Shown here: piece by piece, positions 20,584-30,489 of the stretch
Layout of the letters: each line of letters starts with the position of its first letter
Position numbering within the stretch: the first letter of the stretch is position 1
Assembly (NCBI RefSeq): GCF_000350225.1
Contig: NW_005178943.1
Location: forward strand, 171,611-235,610
Direction of reading: 5' to 3'
Length of the DNA: 64,000 bases
Source: Chondrus crispus
Taxonomy: Eukaryota; Rhodophyta; Florideophyceae; Gigartinales; Gigartinaceae
The notes under the pieces: model-generated
What the model was told of the DNA's origin: nothing
The model's database searches: none
What the model saw: only the letters and a program-made list of their open reading frames with translations
Position numbers and translations under genes: made by a program

Positions 20584-21128
20584 GCGGCGTGCTTGTGATG
20601 AGGGTAGATTAGCTTTGCGCGATACCGTAGAGTAAGTCGGTAGTTTTGTTGTGATCCTATTTCTCGTATGGATCGCATCAGATGGGAGAAGATGAAGACA
20701 TAACAATTGAATATATCAACAGCCCTGAAGAAGATGTGCTTCCTTTTCTCCATCAGCGGCGATGCCCAATCTCTGGATTAACCCACGATTCTTGCATTAG
20801 CGACCATCACGATTGGATGGAAGGGCTGCACTGTGGAACCCTGCGACTCTCGTGAAGACTAGATGGGAGGGGGTAGCTACGTTCAAACACGTCTAGACTG
20901 TACTGTGTTCACATCTGGGAAGGCACATTCGTGGCAGAACAAAGATATGATACGGAATGCCCGCCGTCGAGAGTCTAAGGCGTGGCACTTCTCAGTTGCC
21001 GGTTTGGGTGCGCATCTCGCGCCTAAGAAGAGTGAGAAAGTTTGTAGAATTATTGGCTTTCTTTGGTGACTGCGTACGTTGAGTAGCGAGCTAATCTGAG
21101 AGGCAATATTGCTACACCGCTCCCATGT
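20584..21128. other. Intergenic space between kinase region and lumenal FKBP
   Basis: About 545 bp without a supported gene; the two flanking genes are convergent here. Confidence 0.4.
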
Positions 21129-21743
21129 TCAGTATCCTACCCTGACAAGCTCGATATCAAAATATAAGGTTGAATTCGGCGGAATAGCGCCACCAGCTCC
21201 CCTGGCACCATACCCAAGCTCCGACGGAATGACTAAGCGACGATGCCCTCCAACACGCATGCCAGTAACGCCCATATCCCAGCCCTTGATCACGGCGCCA
21301 GTATCGTACTTATAACTATCGCGATCACAAACCAAGCAAAGAAATATGAAAGGAAAAGGTGAGTACTCGAGAAACAAACAGTATGCCGAAACGGATAAGG
21401 GCGCAAGGAAGGCTACGTACCTGAAGGTTTTACCCCTTGTCCGGGAAGAGTCAACGACCTTCCCCCCTTGCTCCTCAAAGCCACCTAGGGTGAGTGTGTA
21501 GTGCAAGTGGACGTTATCATTTGATGTGAAAGTTGCGCCGGTTCCCACGGTGATGTCCTCGGTGTTGACGCGAGGTTCCGCTGACGCCATTTTTGGAGTA
21601 AGGAAGGCAAAACCGGCTGCGGCTGCGGTGGTGGCTGCAAGGAAGGAGCGGCGAGAAGTTGTGGGGGGTGGGGCGCTGCAACGCGGGGTGAGGCGGGCTG
21701 TGGCAGAACGGATGGCGGAGGGGAGGGCTGTTATAAAGGCCAT
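21129..21743 (-). CDS. Thylakoid-lumen FKBP-type peptidyl-prolyl cis-trans isomerase
   Basis: Start at MAFITALPSAIRSATARL (21743); the frame is open upstream to 21863 but the leader then makes no sense as a transit peptide. Residues 1-30 are a Ser/Thr/Arg/Ala-rich plastid transit peptide. A twin-arginine signal follows (SRRSFLAATTAAAAGFAFL ... ASA), so the product should cross the thylakoid membrane by the Tat route. The FKBP domain has HLHYTLTL, VVDSSRTRGKTF, TGAVIKGWDMGVTGMRVGG, LVIPSELGYGARGAGGAIPP and STLYFDIELV, with the usual active-site residues. One intron (21316-21420) has GTACGT at its start and CGATAG at its end; splicing gives KTFSYKYDTGAVIKGWD, the expected family sequence. Lumenal FKBPs assist assembly of photosynthetic complexes. 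Confidence 0.9.
   Translation of the reverse strand: MAFITALPSAIRSATARLTPRCSAPPPTTSRRSFLAATTAAAAGFAFLTPKMASAEPRVNTEDITVGTGATFTSNDNVHLHYTLTLGGFEEQGGKVVDSSRTRGKTFRYVAFLAPLSVSAYCLFLEYSPFPFIFLCLVCDRDSYKYDTGAVIKGWDMGVTGMRVGGHRRLVIPSELGYGARGAGGAIPPNSTLYFDIELVRVGY
21316..21420 (-). other. Intron of the lumenal FKBP gene (105 bp, no stop in frame)
   Basis: Donor GTACGT and acceptor ATAG on the minus strand. Its length is a multiple of three and it has no in-frame stop, so a retained intron would add 35 mostly hydrophobic residues (YVAFLAPLSVSAYCLF...) in the middle of the FKBP fold. Confidence 0.85.
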
Positions 21744-22160
21744 TCTGGGGGAAAGCGCAAGGGACAAACGTTCAGGCGAGCACGGATCGCTTGCGGGCAA
21801 ATGGCGCAACGACAAAGTCTGAGCTCCGATCTGCAAAGTGCTCGCTCTACAAGTGATATGCACCAGTTACAGCTCACCCTTCCAATTACCGCCTACTATT
21901 CCCTGGCGAAATTTGAAACCTTACTACAACTTTGGCCCTATTAAAAGGATCAAAAATTAAAGCATAGATGGGAACTGTGAAGTGTTGTTTGTTCGTCTTG
22001 TGTCTATCCGTCCAAATCAAACAAAATGAAAATTCTGTAAATGTTATTTCTTTTTAGCTACTCTTTGCTCACATGATTATTTTGCTTCTAAAGGGGGGTC
22101 CCCCAAATATGGAACACGACCCTATTGTCTACTCTACTGTGTGCCCCAAAAGAGGCACAC

Positions 22161-22190
22161 TGTTGGGGTGAAAACGGGGTACGTCGTCCC
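22161..22190 (-). repeat. Orphan LTR-end fragment matching the gypsy LTR terminus
   Basis: Thirty bases starting TGTTGGGGTGAAAACG match 30490-30519 at all but one position, then similarity stops. It is the 3' terminal part of an LTR of the same family as 24464-30675, left alone here. Confidence 0.6.
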
Positions 22191-22333
22191 CTATCAACCG
22201 GGTAAAGTGGAATTGATTGAAATATCTGAATCCGGGGAGCATAAAGGCAACAATATAAAATAGAATGAAAGAAGCAAGCACAAATATTAGGCACTGCAGA
22301 GCCCAGTATTATGCACTGCTCTGCCTGTATCTT

Positions 22334-22429
22334 GCACAAGACCGTGATAAGTGATATCGCATCCGGCACAAGACGGAGATATATGATATCGCCTGGCGCA
22401 CAAGACGGTGATATACAATATCAGACTAC
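22334..22429. repeat. Three tandem copies of a 32-bp unit
   Basis: Units at 22334-22365, 22366-22397 and 22398-22429, each beginning GCACAAGAC and containing a GATAT core; the second and third are more diverged at their ends. Confidence 0.75.
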
Positions 22430-22474
22430 ATGAACGGCAAACAGTGTCAAAACGAGCCCTTCTTTCTTTATTCT

Positions 22475-23991
22475 CTAGCGATAATGATGGGTCACATTAA
22501 TAGTGAACTGACCGCCCGAAATGCTTTTGATACCGGTCAGAAGCCCGCCTGCACCGTTCACTCGATCATGTCCCTCTCCATTCCCACCGACACAGGCCGC
22601 CCCATTTGATGCCTCCCACTTTGGAGGGTCATTCTCAATGCCCTCATCTTTAACGGCCCCCTGCCCATTAGATGGCGCTACCTTAGGTGCCTTTGTACAC
22701 CGTTCGCTCAAGCCACCTGTAGCATCTTCCCCGACCTTGTCTCCATCCCCACCCGTCCCTGCAATCCCATGTCGTTTTACACTTTTATCATCTACACCTA
22801 AAATATCCTCTTGCTATTTCTCTCCCTCCCGGCCCTGAAGATTTTGATAATTCTTCAAGGAGCGGGGGCCACGGTGTCCTGTACGCATGGCAATAGAGAG
22901 TCTGAATGGCCAGACTCTACCAAAAGCGTTGTTACAGTACCCCTCAGACCATGTGTTGTCATACCATGCTTCACGCCTGTACCAGAAATTCCTAGTGATG
23001 CGCACACAGTTTTGACAATCTTAGAAAAATTATTTCTGCCAAGGTGCTGCTTCTTGAAGTAGCTAGACAACCCAGTTCCCTTCGCATTGTACCCCAGAAA
23101 AAATCGATCGCTCTCCAAGCCCATATCTTCACGAATCTTTAAATAGTCGTCTATGTCCCGATAGACATTTAGAAGGCCTCCAAGGGAGGAACGATTCCAT
23201 ACTGTAACCTCTAATGGTTTCACACTGGCATCCTTCCACCCTCCTGCCCGAGTCTTTGAGGCCCCGGAGCGACTCCCGACGGCCTCTCGAATACGCAAAA
23301 CATTCTCGCCGCGAAGAGTAATATTCCGAAACTGGGATACGGTCAAATTAACCAAAGCGGTAGGGCGCATCGCCGTGATAAGGGCGACATCAAACATCAG
23401 TCGCGCTTGAAATGATTTCGGTGTGTCACGAGAAAGCAGTGGTGAGCCATACAATATCAGCAAATCTTCCTTCGATAGAACATTGTGGCTTTCAGTGAAC
23501 ACACCATTGGCCTGCTGCAGGCTGAACTTGTTATCAATAACTGCCGTAAGACCCTCCTGTGGGCTGTTGAAAACAGGCCCCTCCAAAATTTTGAGCTTGT
23601 ATCCCCAAATAGCACTAAATCCCCGCTGTATTCCGAGAAGGTAGCTTTTCATAGAAGAAGGTTTGACTTCGCTATTTGTCTTTGCCGTGCGGTAGTTCAC
23701 AACAAACTCGATTAAAAAATATCGAATACGCTCCAACTGGGTGGAAGTCCAACTTGAAAAGCCAGGGGGCAGAAAGGTACGCCCTTCCTCATCCGGAAAT
23801 ACGTGGCATCTTGTTTGTTCCATCTGCCACTCAACCAAACGACCCGGTTCACTGAACACCAACGAGCGCATGTGCGGCTCTGCGTGAAAAAAGTCATCCA
23901 CGAAACCAGGAACACCCGTCACGAACCTGGCGAATGCTCTGAGAGAAGACTGATTTTGGCGTTTTGTGTTCGTGGGGACTCTTATCCCCAT
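22475..23991 (-). pseudogene. Crypton tyrosine recombinase (YR DNA transposon), frame broken
   Basis: From MGIRVPTNTKRQNQSSLRAF (23991) the frame encodes 378 aa. The N-terminal half fits a SAM-like core-binding domain (TSTQLERIRYFLIEFVVNYR ... SYLLGIQRGF). The catalytic half shows the box I Arg (ITAMRPTALVNLT) and HxxR as HGLRGTVTTLLVESGHSDS. Close after that (near 22895) a one-base shift moves the family sequence into another frame, where AMRTGHRGPRSLKNYQNLQG supplies the third conserved His and the nucleophile Tyr. That frame meets a TAG near 22820 and then stays open and low-complexity to 22475. So there is one frameshift and one stop; the copy is probably dead. Element ends were not located. 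The fold matches Crypton recombinases related to the DUF3504 domain. Confidence 0.75.
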
Positions 23992-24220
23992 GAACGCCGC
24001 TGCTTCTGGAGACGGCGAAAGGGATGAGCGCGGGTTTTGCTCCCCGTGGGCAGGGACAGGTTAATTACATTGCGTTGGGGGTGATTCGGGAATAATCGTG
24101 TTTTTCTCGATGGGGAAGAGAGGTTGCAGAGTGTGAGGCGGCGGTGTGCCCGGAACCGAGGATGGTCCCATTGTGCAGGGGTGTGTGACTAATTCGCGAA
24201 CGCATAGAATTGGTCGTGCA

Positions 24221-24352
24221 GTAGAGTGTGGCGACGGCGATGACGGCGACGGCGGCGCCGGCGACGGAGGGGGAATGACACGTAGTGTGTAGAGTGTAGC
24301 GACGGCGATGACGGCGACGGCGGCAACGGCGACGAAGGGGGAAGGACACGTA
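24221..24352. repeat. Two copies of a 64-bp GGCGAC-rich unit
   Basis: Copies at 24221-24284 and 24289-24352, separated by GTGT (period 68). Each contains several GACGGCGA words, so the unit itself is built of a smaller repeat. Confidence 0.8.
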
Positions 24353-24463
24353 TTGATTCAATGAGTTTTGCAATCAAAACCATGGCCCAGCAGATGTATT
24401 TTAATTCTGGATTTCAATATGATGAGGAGATATCCGTATTAAATGCCAGGTCCGGATGATAAA

Positions 24464-24658
24464 TGCGTTATCACACCTCGTAGCCGGGTGATAACTCCTA
24501 TGTGTCTTACCCGTGTGTGTTTTTTTTGTGATGTGTCCCTCCCCTCGGCCGTACAGGACGACCGAAAACCACCGCATTTATACTCTTTTAGCGCGCGGTC
24601 TACAATTACTACCTTAAACTTCCAATTACTTACACCGGTCCCAACCACGTGTCACACA
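24464..24658 (-). repeat. Gypsy 3' LTR (left edge approximate)
   Basis: Positions 24502-24658 match 30520-30675 with only a couple of differences. The stretch before 24502 is unlike the other LTR and includes an inverted repeat (GTTATCAC ... GGTGATAAC). Confidence 0.75.
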
Positions 24659-24746
24659 ACCCCCCCCCCCTTAGGCGGGGCCACGGGCCCCGGCCACTCA
24701 AATTTTGCCTTTGATTTTGATTTTGATTTTTTTTCACCCTCCAGCC

Positions 24747-25015
24747 TATATCAACACAGACCTGGGGCTCGGACCCCCCTTCCTTCCTGTAGTATCTGCC
24801 GTCGCTCTCCGTTCGCCTTTCTCGCTCCACCCCAGCTTCGGTTTAGCTCTTTCGGGCTCCTGCTTCCTGCGCTGCTTAGCTCTCGCCGCTTTTCCTCGTT
24901 GCCTCCGTGGTCCTCGTCGTAGCTTAGACCTCCTGCTTCCCGCCAAATCGAGAGGCACGCAGGTGGGGTTTCAGTCCCTGTGTGCCCTCTTTGGCCCCCC
25001 TCATAACGTAATACG
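24747..25015 (+). promoter_or_regulatory. Possible promoter and leader of the antisense H3-like ORF
   Basis: A TATA-like TATATCAA at 24747-24754 lies about 265 bp upstream of the ATG at 25016, on the strand opposite gag-pol. Confidence 0.35.
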
Positions 25016-25180
25016 ATGGCGAGGACCAAGAAGACAGCGGCAAAGAGCACGGGAGGTAAGCGCCCGCGGAAGCAGCTCGCTCTGAAAGCTGCGCGCTTCG
25101 CCAGCCGCGACCACTTAATGTTCGAGCTCTCATCTCGAACAGATGTAACCAAGGTTTCCAAGACGGGCTCCATCTACTAG
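25016..25180 (+). CDS. Histone H3 tail-like ORF, antisense inside the gypsy element
   Basis: A 54-codon ORF, antisense to gag-pol, from ATG 25016 to TAG 25178-25180. Its start, MARTKKTAAKSTGGKRPRKQ then LALKAAR, matches the histone H3 tail ([26 protein letters not shown]) at most positions. The H3 residues K4, K9, S10, K14, K18 and K23 are kept, while Q5, R8, A15 and T22 are changed. The rest (FASRDHLMFELSSRTDVTK...) is not H3 and the histone fold is absent. On the same strand another frame is open from about 25115 to 25773, ending about 20 bp from the pol stop, and may be further antisense coding sequence. Whether the tail is a captured host sequence or convergent mimicry cannot be told from here. 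Confidence 0.6.
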   Translation: MARTKKTAAKSTGGKRPRKQLALKAARFASRDHLMFELSSRTDVTKVSKTGSIY

Positions 25181-25359
25181 GGTCCCCGAACCTTGCCGTC
25201 AAGTACTGGGATCTTTTAGTCCGCAACAGCCTCCTCTTTGAGAGGACCGGCTCTCCGTCGCGTCGAATCCGAGATTTCCATGACGCTGGAAAACACATTA
25301 ATCAAGATGAAGTCGCTCTCCGCGGGTCGGGTCTTCGTAGTCCATCTCTCGGACTCCTC

Positions 25360-25773
25360 TTGAGACGCGACCCGGGTGTCTATGTCGCGACTTTAGAAGG
25401 CTTGCCCCACATAATGCACAGCATCTGCGTCTCGACCATACATTCCATTGTACTTGATTGTATGGAGGCGTTTCCGCTTCGGCTCTGCGCCGGCGCGGTC
25501 AAAGCATGCGTTGGAGCCGACGGGATTTTCGTTGGCGTCTTCGAACTGCGCCAAGTTCTCGTCGTTACCCCTTCCAAGAAGAAACGGAGCAGAATTGGAC
25601 GCGCAAGCAGCCGCAGAGCGCACAAGAAAGCCGCGATTCGGGGTTCGGGAAGTTCCATTCAGCATTACAGGTCATTGGTGATTCCCATTGTCTCCATGAC
25701 CCACTCTCTATGTACTTGTAGCAAGCAATCAGCACTTCATATGCATTTCACTATCTTTCAATTCAAAGCGTAA
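25360..25773 (+). other. Further antisense open stretch in the gypsy element
   Basis: Open sequence on the strand opposite pol, ending at TAA 25771-25773. It has ordinary amino-acid composition and a basic patch (SKKKRSRIGRASSRRAHKKAA). No recognised domain. It may only be an open antisense frame, but the tight tail-to-tail spacing with pol repeats what is seen in the copia element. Confidence 0.3.
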
Positions 25774-25792
25774 AAATCCCTAGTCATTTGCC

Positions 25793-28700
25793 TCACTGAA
25801 GGTGCAACGGTTGCCTCCTGTAGAGGACCAGCCTTCTGGCATGTATCTCCCTTCTCGAGTAGCGTTGATGCGGCGACACTAGGGTGTACCGCGGATGGCG
25901 CGCACGAGCAACTCGGCATGGGCCATAGAACTTCGACAAGGCGATAGGCCATTTCTGCATGGGCCCGAGGGCAGCCCCTTTTGCGACCAACACTTCGTCG
26001 CCCACATTGAAAGTTGCGTCGCGACCGTCTGTTAATGTGGTTGCAGCTCTGCGCCCGATTATTCTTGTTGCCCGCATCGCCCTGGATTGCAGGAGTTCCA
26101 TTTGCCGGTGGCGGATCTCGGAGACTCCGAAGAGAGACTCTTGGTCTCCAGGCGCCATCCTGGGCAACACCCCATAAAGCAGCTCGAACGGGGACAATCC
26201 CACCGCCATCCTCCTGCGACGGTATCCATGTAGGACTTGACGTAAAGCATCGTCCCACTCAACAATTGTGGGCGAGGCACCGAGAATCATCTTACGGACT
26301 GCTCTCTTCAATGTGCCGACCATCCGCTCTGCCCGTCCGTTCGACATAGGCGCATAGGCGAGCACTGTCTTCCACTTAATCCCGTTTCGTGCCATGAAGG
26401 TATTCAGGACCGACGCTGTGAAACAAGTAGCGCTATCCGAGACAACGACACGTGGTAACCCAAAACGGTGGATTATCTCTTCTTTCACGAATTTCAGCAC
26501 CTTCTCTGCCGTCGAGGTGACGGTGGCCTTCGCAATTGCCCAGCCAGTCAGGTGCTCCACGGCAATAAGGATGTACCTCCCTCCAGAGGGCGTACGAGGC
26601 AATGGTCCCGCAAAATCGATAGAGTATGTATCAAATAACGAAGTCATGGGAAATCTAAAGGTGGTCTTGTACTTCGGAATTGGTGTGGCTTTCTGACAAC
26701 CGTCACAGCCCCGAACGTAGTCGTTCACGTCTCGGTGGACGGCAGGCCACCAGTATCGGTCCAAGACGAATCTCTTCGTCGTTTGCAGATCCCAATGGCC
26801 TATTTCGTCGTGAAAGGCTCTAACGATCCTTCTGCGAGCCCCTATAGGCGGGATAGCGCGTAGTCCATTGTTGGTCCTACGGAACAGTTGTCCATTACAA
26901 GCCATGAAACGTTTGGCGCTTCGGCGGTTGAGCCGACGTCGACGAACATCCACTTCCCTCATCTCAATACCCCCGAGGTGCCTTGAAACGTCAATAAGAT
27001 GGGGTTCCCACTCCATTTGCGCCTCTAGAGGATCCGAAACACTGCAGACAAGATCTCCCTCGTCGTCAGAGTCGACTCCATCCTCGCCCTTGGTTTTCAG
27101 GCGGGACAGGAAGTCAGCTGCACCGTTCTTTCCTCCCGGGCGGTACTTAATTTCTAATTCGTATTCTGCTAGGAAGTCCATCCACCTTGCCAACCTCCCG
27201 TGAATGTCTTTCTTCTTAAAGGCATACTGCAGGGCTTGGTGGTCTGTTATTAGCGTGAACTTCTGTGTTGAAAGCAGGTAAACTCGAAACTTCTTCAAAG
27301 CGAAGATCACAGCCAGGGCCTCTCGCTCACAGGCGGAATACTTCCTCTCGGCTGACGTCATCGTGCGACTTGCGTACTGGATCGGGTGGACTTTCCTGTC
27401 CTCTTTTTGTTGGGACATAACAGCTCCGACGGCGACCGAGGATGCATCAGTCTCCACGACAAAAGGTTGTTCGAAGTCCGGAAACGCCAAGACTGGCGGG
27501 GAGGTCAACTTGAGCTTAAGCTTCTCGAATGCCTCCTGCATCTCCGCCGTCCACTTAAAAGTCCGTTTAGTAGACGTGGCTTCATGTAACGGAGCAGAGA
27601 TCTCGGCGAACTTAGGAATGAAGCGGCGGTAGTATCCCGCCAGACCAAGGAAGCTACGAAGCCCTGTCGCATTGGACGGCTCCTTCTCCCTCTTAATAGC
27701 GCTGACCTTTTCGGGGTCCACTTTGACGCCATCTCCGGTGACTATGTGTCCAAGCAGTCGCGTTTGGGACTGTGCAAAGCTGCATTTTGAGATCTTAAGC
27801 TTCAGCCCGCTCGTAGCAATCACCTTGTAGACTTCACGTAAGTGTGAAGTGTGCTCTTCAACGGACTTCGCGAAGACGACTACGTCGTCTAAGTAAACTC
27901 TAACGAAGCTAAGCCTTTGGAAAAGCTGGTCCATCATCCTTTGGAACGTAGAGAGGGCCTTCATTAACCCGAACGGCATCACCTCGAACTGAAACGTCCC
28001 AAAACGGCAGACGAAAGTCGTCTTCTCTTTGCAGTTCTCAGCCATCCGGACTTGCCAATACCCCGAGAACAATTCAAGCGTTGTGAAGACCGAGCTCCCC
28101 TCTAAATCATCGAAGATCTCCTCGATCTTTGGCAAAGGCCAACGATCGGCTTTCATTTTGCGATTGAGGGTGCGGTAATTTACACAGAACCTGGGTTTTC
28201 CGTCTTTCTTCGATGCCATAACGATAGGAAAGGACCAGGCCGAAATGGAGGGCGTAATTATTCCCGCCCCCAACATCTTACGAAGCTCCTCACGTACCAC
28301 TTCATTGTGGCGTGGCGGAAGCCTACGTGCAGTGTGAGTAATGGGGCTTGGATCTTCTAGCTCAAACGAGTGAGACACCGGAACATCTGCCGGTCTTAAA
28401 TCTTCGAGTGACCAAGCTACGATCCCTGAGTTCTGGATAGAATTCACAATGCTCTCCCTGGCCTCGAAAGCCAGGTGGCGCAATTTCTCCCCGAGAAGGG
28501 CTACTTGAAGCCGTTCCGGGCCTTCTTCATCTACCCTGCCATCTCCTTTCGCGTTTTCGGAGTCGGACTTTAGGCCCTCTTTCACTAGATCAGGAAGACC
28601 ATCCAATTCATCTTCGACTCCATCCGGTAGCTTGGTGAGTCCCAAATCAGGTTCAAATGGTGGTTGGTAAGGAGTCGCCAAGACAAATTCATTGTCGCTT

Positions 28701-30436
28701 GTCGTAGACGAGCCAGGTACAGCCTCAGAATCAGAGGTGAAATCCTCACTATCAGTTGAGGCTGCACTCCGTGAAACGTGTTCCACATCCATGTTGAGGC
28801 CTAGTCTGGTGGTATTCTCACCTACTGTCATCTGCACATGCTGCTTACCAAGATCAATGCATGCCTGTAGTCCCTCAAGGGTCGGAAGCCCTATGATCAG
28901 GTCGAACGGCGATCCTTTCACGACTAAGAAGTCCAACTTCACGATAAGTTCACCAAACGATGTTGGTATCTGATGAAGCGATCCCAGGCAGGGCGCACTA
29001 GCACCATCTGCCACCGTGATATGCTTCTCAGTCGGTTGCAGGGAGAGGCAAAGCTTAGACGCCAACTTTGGCGAGATTACGTTCGGTACGGCCCCAGAAT
29101 CTAACAGGGCTTGAGCTTCCGTCCCATAAACCTTCACAGTTACCAGCCGCAGCCTTCGAGACTTCGTATCGGCGTGACTTGCGAAAGCACGACCACGGAC
29201 TCTTTGTTTCGCAAACAAGCGGCCTATCTCCTTCTTCGCGACTTCCGCATCGCCGCGAACAAGCTGTCCGAAAGTGAGTCCGGAAGATGCGTTTGCAAGC
29301 TCCGAAACGACATTATACTTCCTCACATACTCCTGGAGGGATGTTTTTCTAGTCACTTTCTTCGCTTTCTTCCTCTGGTGGGACCTCCTTGGCCCCGCCT
29401 GAAGTGGCAGAGCCCTCTTTTGCATCTGGAATGGTAGAGGCGGGTTCAGAAGACTGGGAATGGACACCTCCTCCCGCGTTTTGTGCTGCTTGGGAAGAGG
29501 TTCCCCGTCTGCGTTTCTCTTAGTGACGGCCACGACTTCTCCGTCGTTCGCCTCGTCAATATAGGTGACCTGGGCATTCCCTGCACCTTCTGTTGCAGGT
29601 GCTGTGGACGGAGTCGTAGCTTCTGCCCTCGGCAATGCCGTTTTAAGCCTAGTCCAGCACGTCTCCTTTTCATGACCAAGCTTCCCACAATTCGAACAAC
29701 GAGTGTCTCGGCGCGGATTAGAAGGGCATCGACTGGCCCCATGCCCCGGTTCCTTGCAGAATGAGCAGGTTCGGACCTGGCCACCTTGATCTGCTGTCTG
29801 ATTCTTCTTTACCAACAAAGAAAGTTCTGCTAGCCGTTCTGCCAGCACGTCCACTTTCTTTTCGATCTTGTCCGGCTCCTGGCGTGTTTCCGGTCTCTGT
29901 AGAATGCGCCTAGGCGCCAGAGGCTGAGTTTGCCTAGCATTTTGTGCAGCCATAAAGGCTTTGCGGCCAGACACGAAGTCCTTAACGGCCTTCTTCAGCT
30001 CCCCGTACGAGGTAGGTGCCCTATACAAGACGAACTGTGACACGTCGGTGTGCTCCATGACCGCGTTCCGGAGTAGTCCGAACTTGGCTTCGGGGTTGAA
30101 AGCTGCTTTATCGAAGCGGCGATCCATCGCGTTTAACGACGCGAGCACGTCGTTGCCGTCCAACCTACTCGCGACTGCGAGCCTGATGCTTTCTTCCGGT
30201 TCAGGGACTGACTCGAAACGGTCGAGCAAGGCCTTCTTGACGGCTCGGTAGTCGCTGGCCGCCTCGTTCAGTCCACCGTCTTGGCTGTACGTTTCATAGT
30301 AGTAGTCGAAAGCCTCCCCTTGCAGGTAGCACAGTAGCTCTCCGGCTTTGTCTTCGCCGGACTTGCCTTTCATTACGACGTTTTCGTGGACAACGAAGAA
30401 CTTGGCGACATCCGCCTCGTGCTTACCATCGAACAC
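25793..30436 (-). CDS. gag-pol: Gypsy Gag-Pol polyprotein (1547 aa)
   Basis: One ORF starts MFDGKHEADVAKFF. The capsid-like region is about 1-200. Two zinc knuckles (CSFCKEPGHGASRC and CSNCGKLGHEKETC) lie about 223-262. Retropepsin follows with LLDSGAVPNVIS and later FDLIIGLPTL. The reverse transcriptase has RFCVNYRTLN and VRVYLDDVVVFAK. RNase H starts PFVVETDASSVAVGAV. The integrase has an HHCC zinc domain (GHWDLQTTKRF ... CDGCQK) and DDE residues in SIDFAGPL, VVSDSATCF and GRAERMVGTL. RT-RNase H-integrase order is that of Ty3/gypsy. No chromodomain was seen. Gag and Pol in one frame is common in several gypsy lineages. Confidence 0.93.
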   Translation of the reverse strand: MFDGKHEADVAKFFVVHENVVMKGKSGEDKAGELLCYLQGEAFDYYYETYSQDGGLNEAASDYRAVKKALLDRFESVPEPEESIRLAVASRLDGNDVLASLNAMDRRFDKAAFNPEAKFGLLRNAVMEHTDVSQFVLYRAPTSYGELKKAVKDFVSGRKAFMAAQNARQTQPLAPRRILQRPETRQEPDKIEKKVDVLAERLAELSLLVKKNQTADQGGQVRTCSFCKEPGHGASRCPSNPRRDTRCSNCGKLGHEKETCWTRLKTALPRAEATTPSTAPATEGAGNAQVTYIDEANDGEVVAVTKRNADGEPLPKQHKTREEVSIPSLLNPPLPFQMQKRALPLQAGPRRSHQRKKAKKVTRKTSLQEYVRKYNVVSELANASSGLTFGQLVRGDAEVAKKEIGRLFAKQRVRGRAFASHADTKSRRLRLVTVKVYGTEAQALLDSGAVPNVISPKLASKLCLSLQPTEKHITVADGASAPCLGSLHQIPTSFGELIVKLDFLVVKGSPFDLIIGLPTLEGLQACIDLGKQHVQMTVGENTTRLGLNMDVEHVSRSAASTDSEDFTSDSEAVPGSSTTSDNEFVLATPYQPPFEPDLGLTKLPDGVEDELDGLPDLVKEGLKSDSENAKGDGRVDEEGPERLQVALLGEKLRHLAFEARESIVNSIQNSGIVAWSLEDLRPADVPVSHSFELEDPSPITHTARRLPPRHNEVVREELRKMLGAGIITPSISAWSFPIVMASKKDGKPRFCVNYRTLNRKMKADRWPLPKIEEIFDDLEGSSVFTTLELFSGYWQVRMAENCKEKTTFVCRFGTFQFEVMPFGLMKALSTFQRMMDQLFQRLSFVRVYLDDVVVFAKSVEEHTSHLREVYKVIATSGLKLKISKCSFAQSQTRLLGHIVTGDGVKVDPEKVSAIKREKEPSNATGLRSFLGLAGYYRRFIPKFAEISAPLHEATSTKRTFKWTAEMQEAFEKLKLKLTSPPVLAFPDFEQPFVVETDASSVAVGAVMSQQKEDRKVHPIQYASRTMTSAERKYSACEREALAVIFALKKFRVYLLSTQKFTLITDHQALQYAFKKKDIHGRLARWMDFLAEYELEIKYRPGGKNGAADFLSRLKTKGEDGVDSDDEGDLVCSVSDPLEAQMEWEPHLIDVSRHLGGIEMREVDVRRRRLNRRSAKRFMACNGQLFRRTNNGLRAIPPIGARRRIVRAFHDEIGHWDLQTTKRFVLDRYWWPAVHRDVNDYVRGCDGCQKATPIPKYKTTFRFPMTSLFDTYSIDFAGPLPRTPSGGRYILIAVEHLTGWAIAKATVTSTAEKVLKFVKEEIIHRFGLPRVVVSDSATCFTASVLNTFMARNGIKWKTVLAYAPMSNGRAERMVGTLKRAVRKMILGASPTIVEWDDALRQVLHGYRRRRMAVGLSPFELLYGVLPRMAPGDQESLFGVSEIRHRQMELLQSRAMRATRIIGRRAATTLTDGRDATFNVGDEVLVAKGAALGPMQKWPIALSKFYGPCRVARARHPRYTLVSPHQRYSRREIHARRLVLYRRQPLHLQ

Positions 30437-30489
30437 CAGGGAAGCGGGACCCGCCTGACTGTTGGCGTCGGCCCTCTACAAGAGTACCA

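Larger units (their letters stand above)
21744..22474. other. FKBP upstream region and repeat debris
   Basis: Holds the FKBP promoter side, a 30-bp match to the end of the gypsy LTR (22161-22190) and a threefold 32-bp tandem repeat (22334-22429). No gene seen. Confidence 0.4.

Noticed and set aside
22334-22429. CRISPR-like array
   Set aside because: Units are contiguous without unique spacers and the window is eukaryotic.
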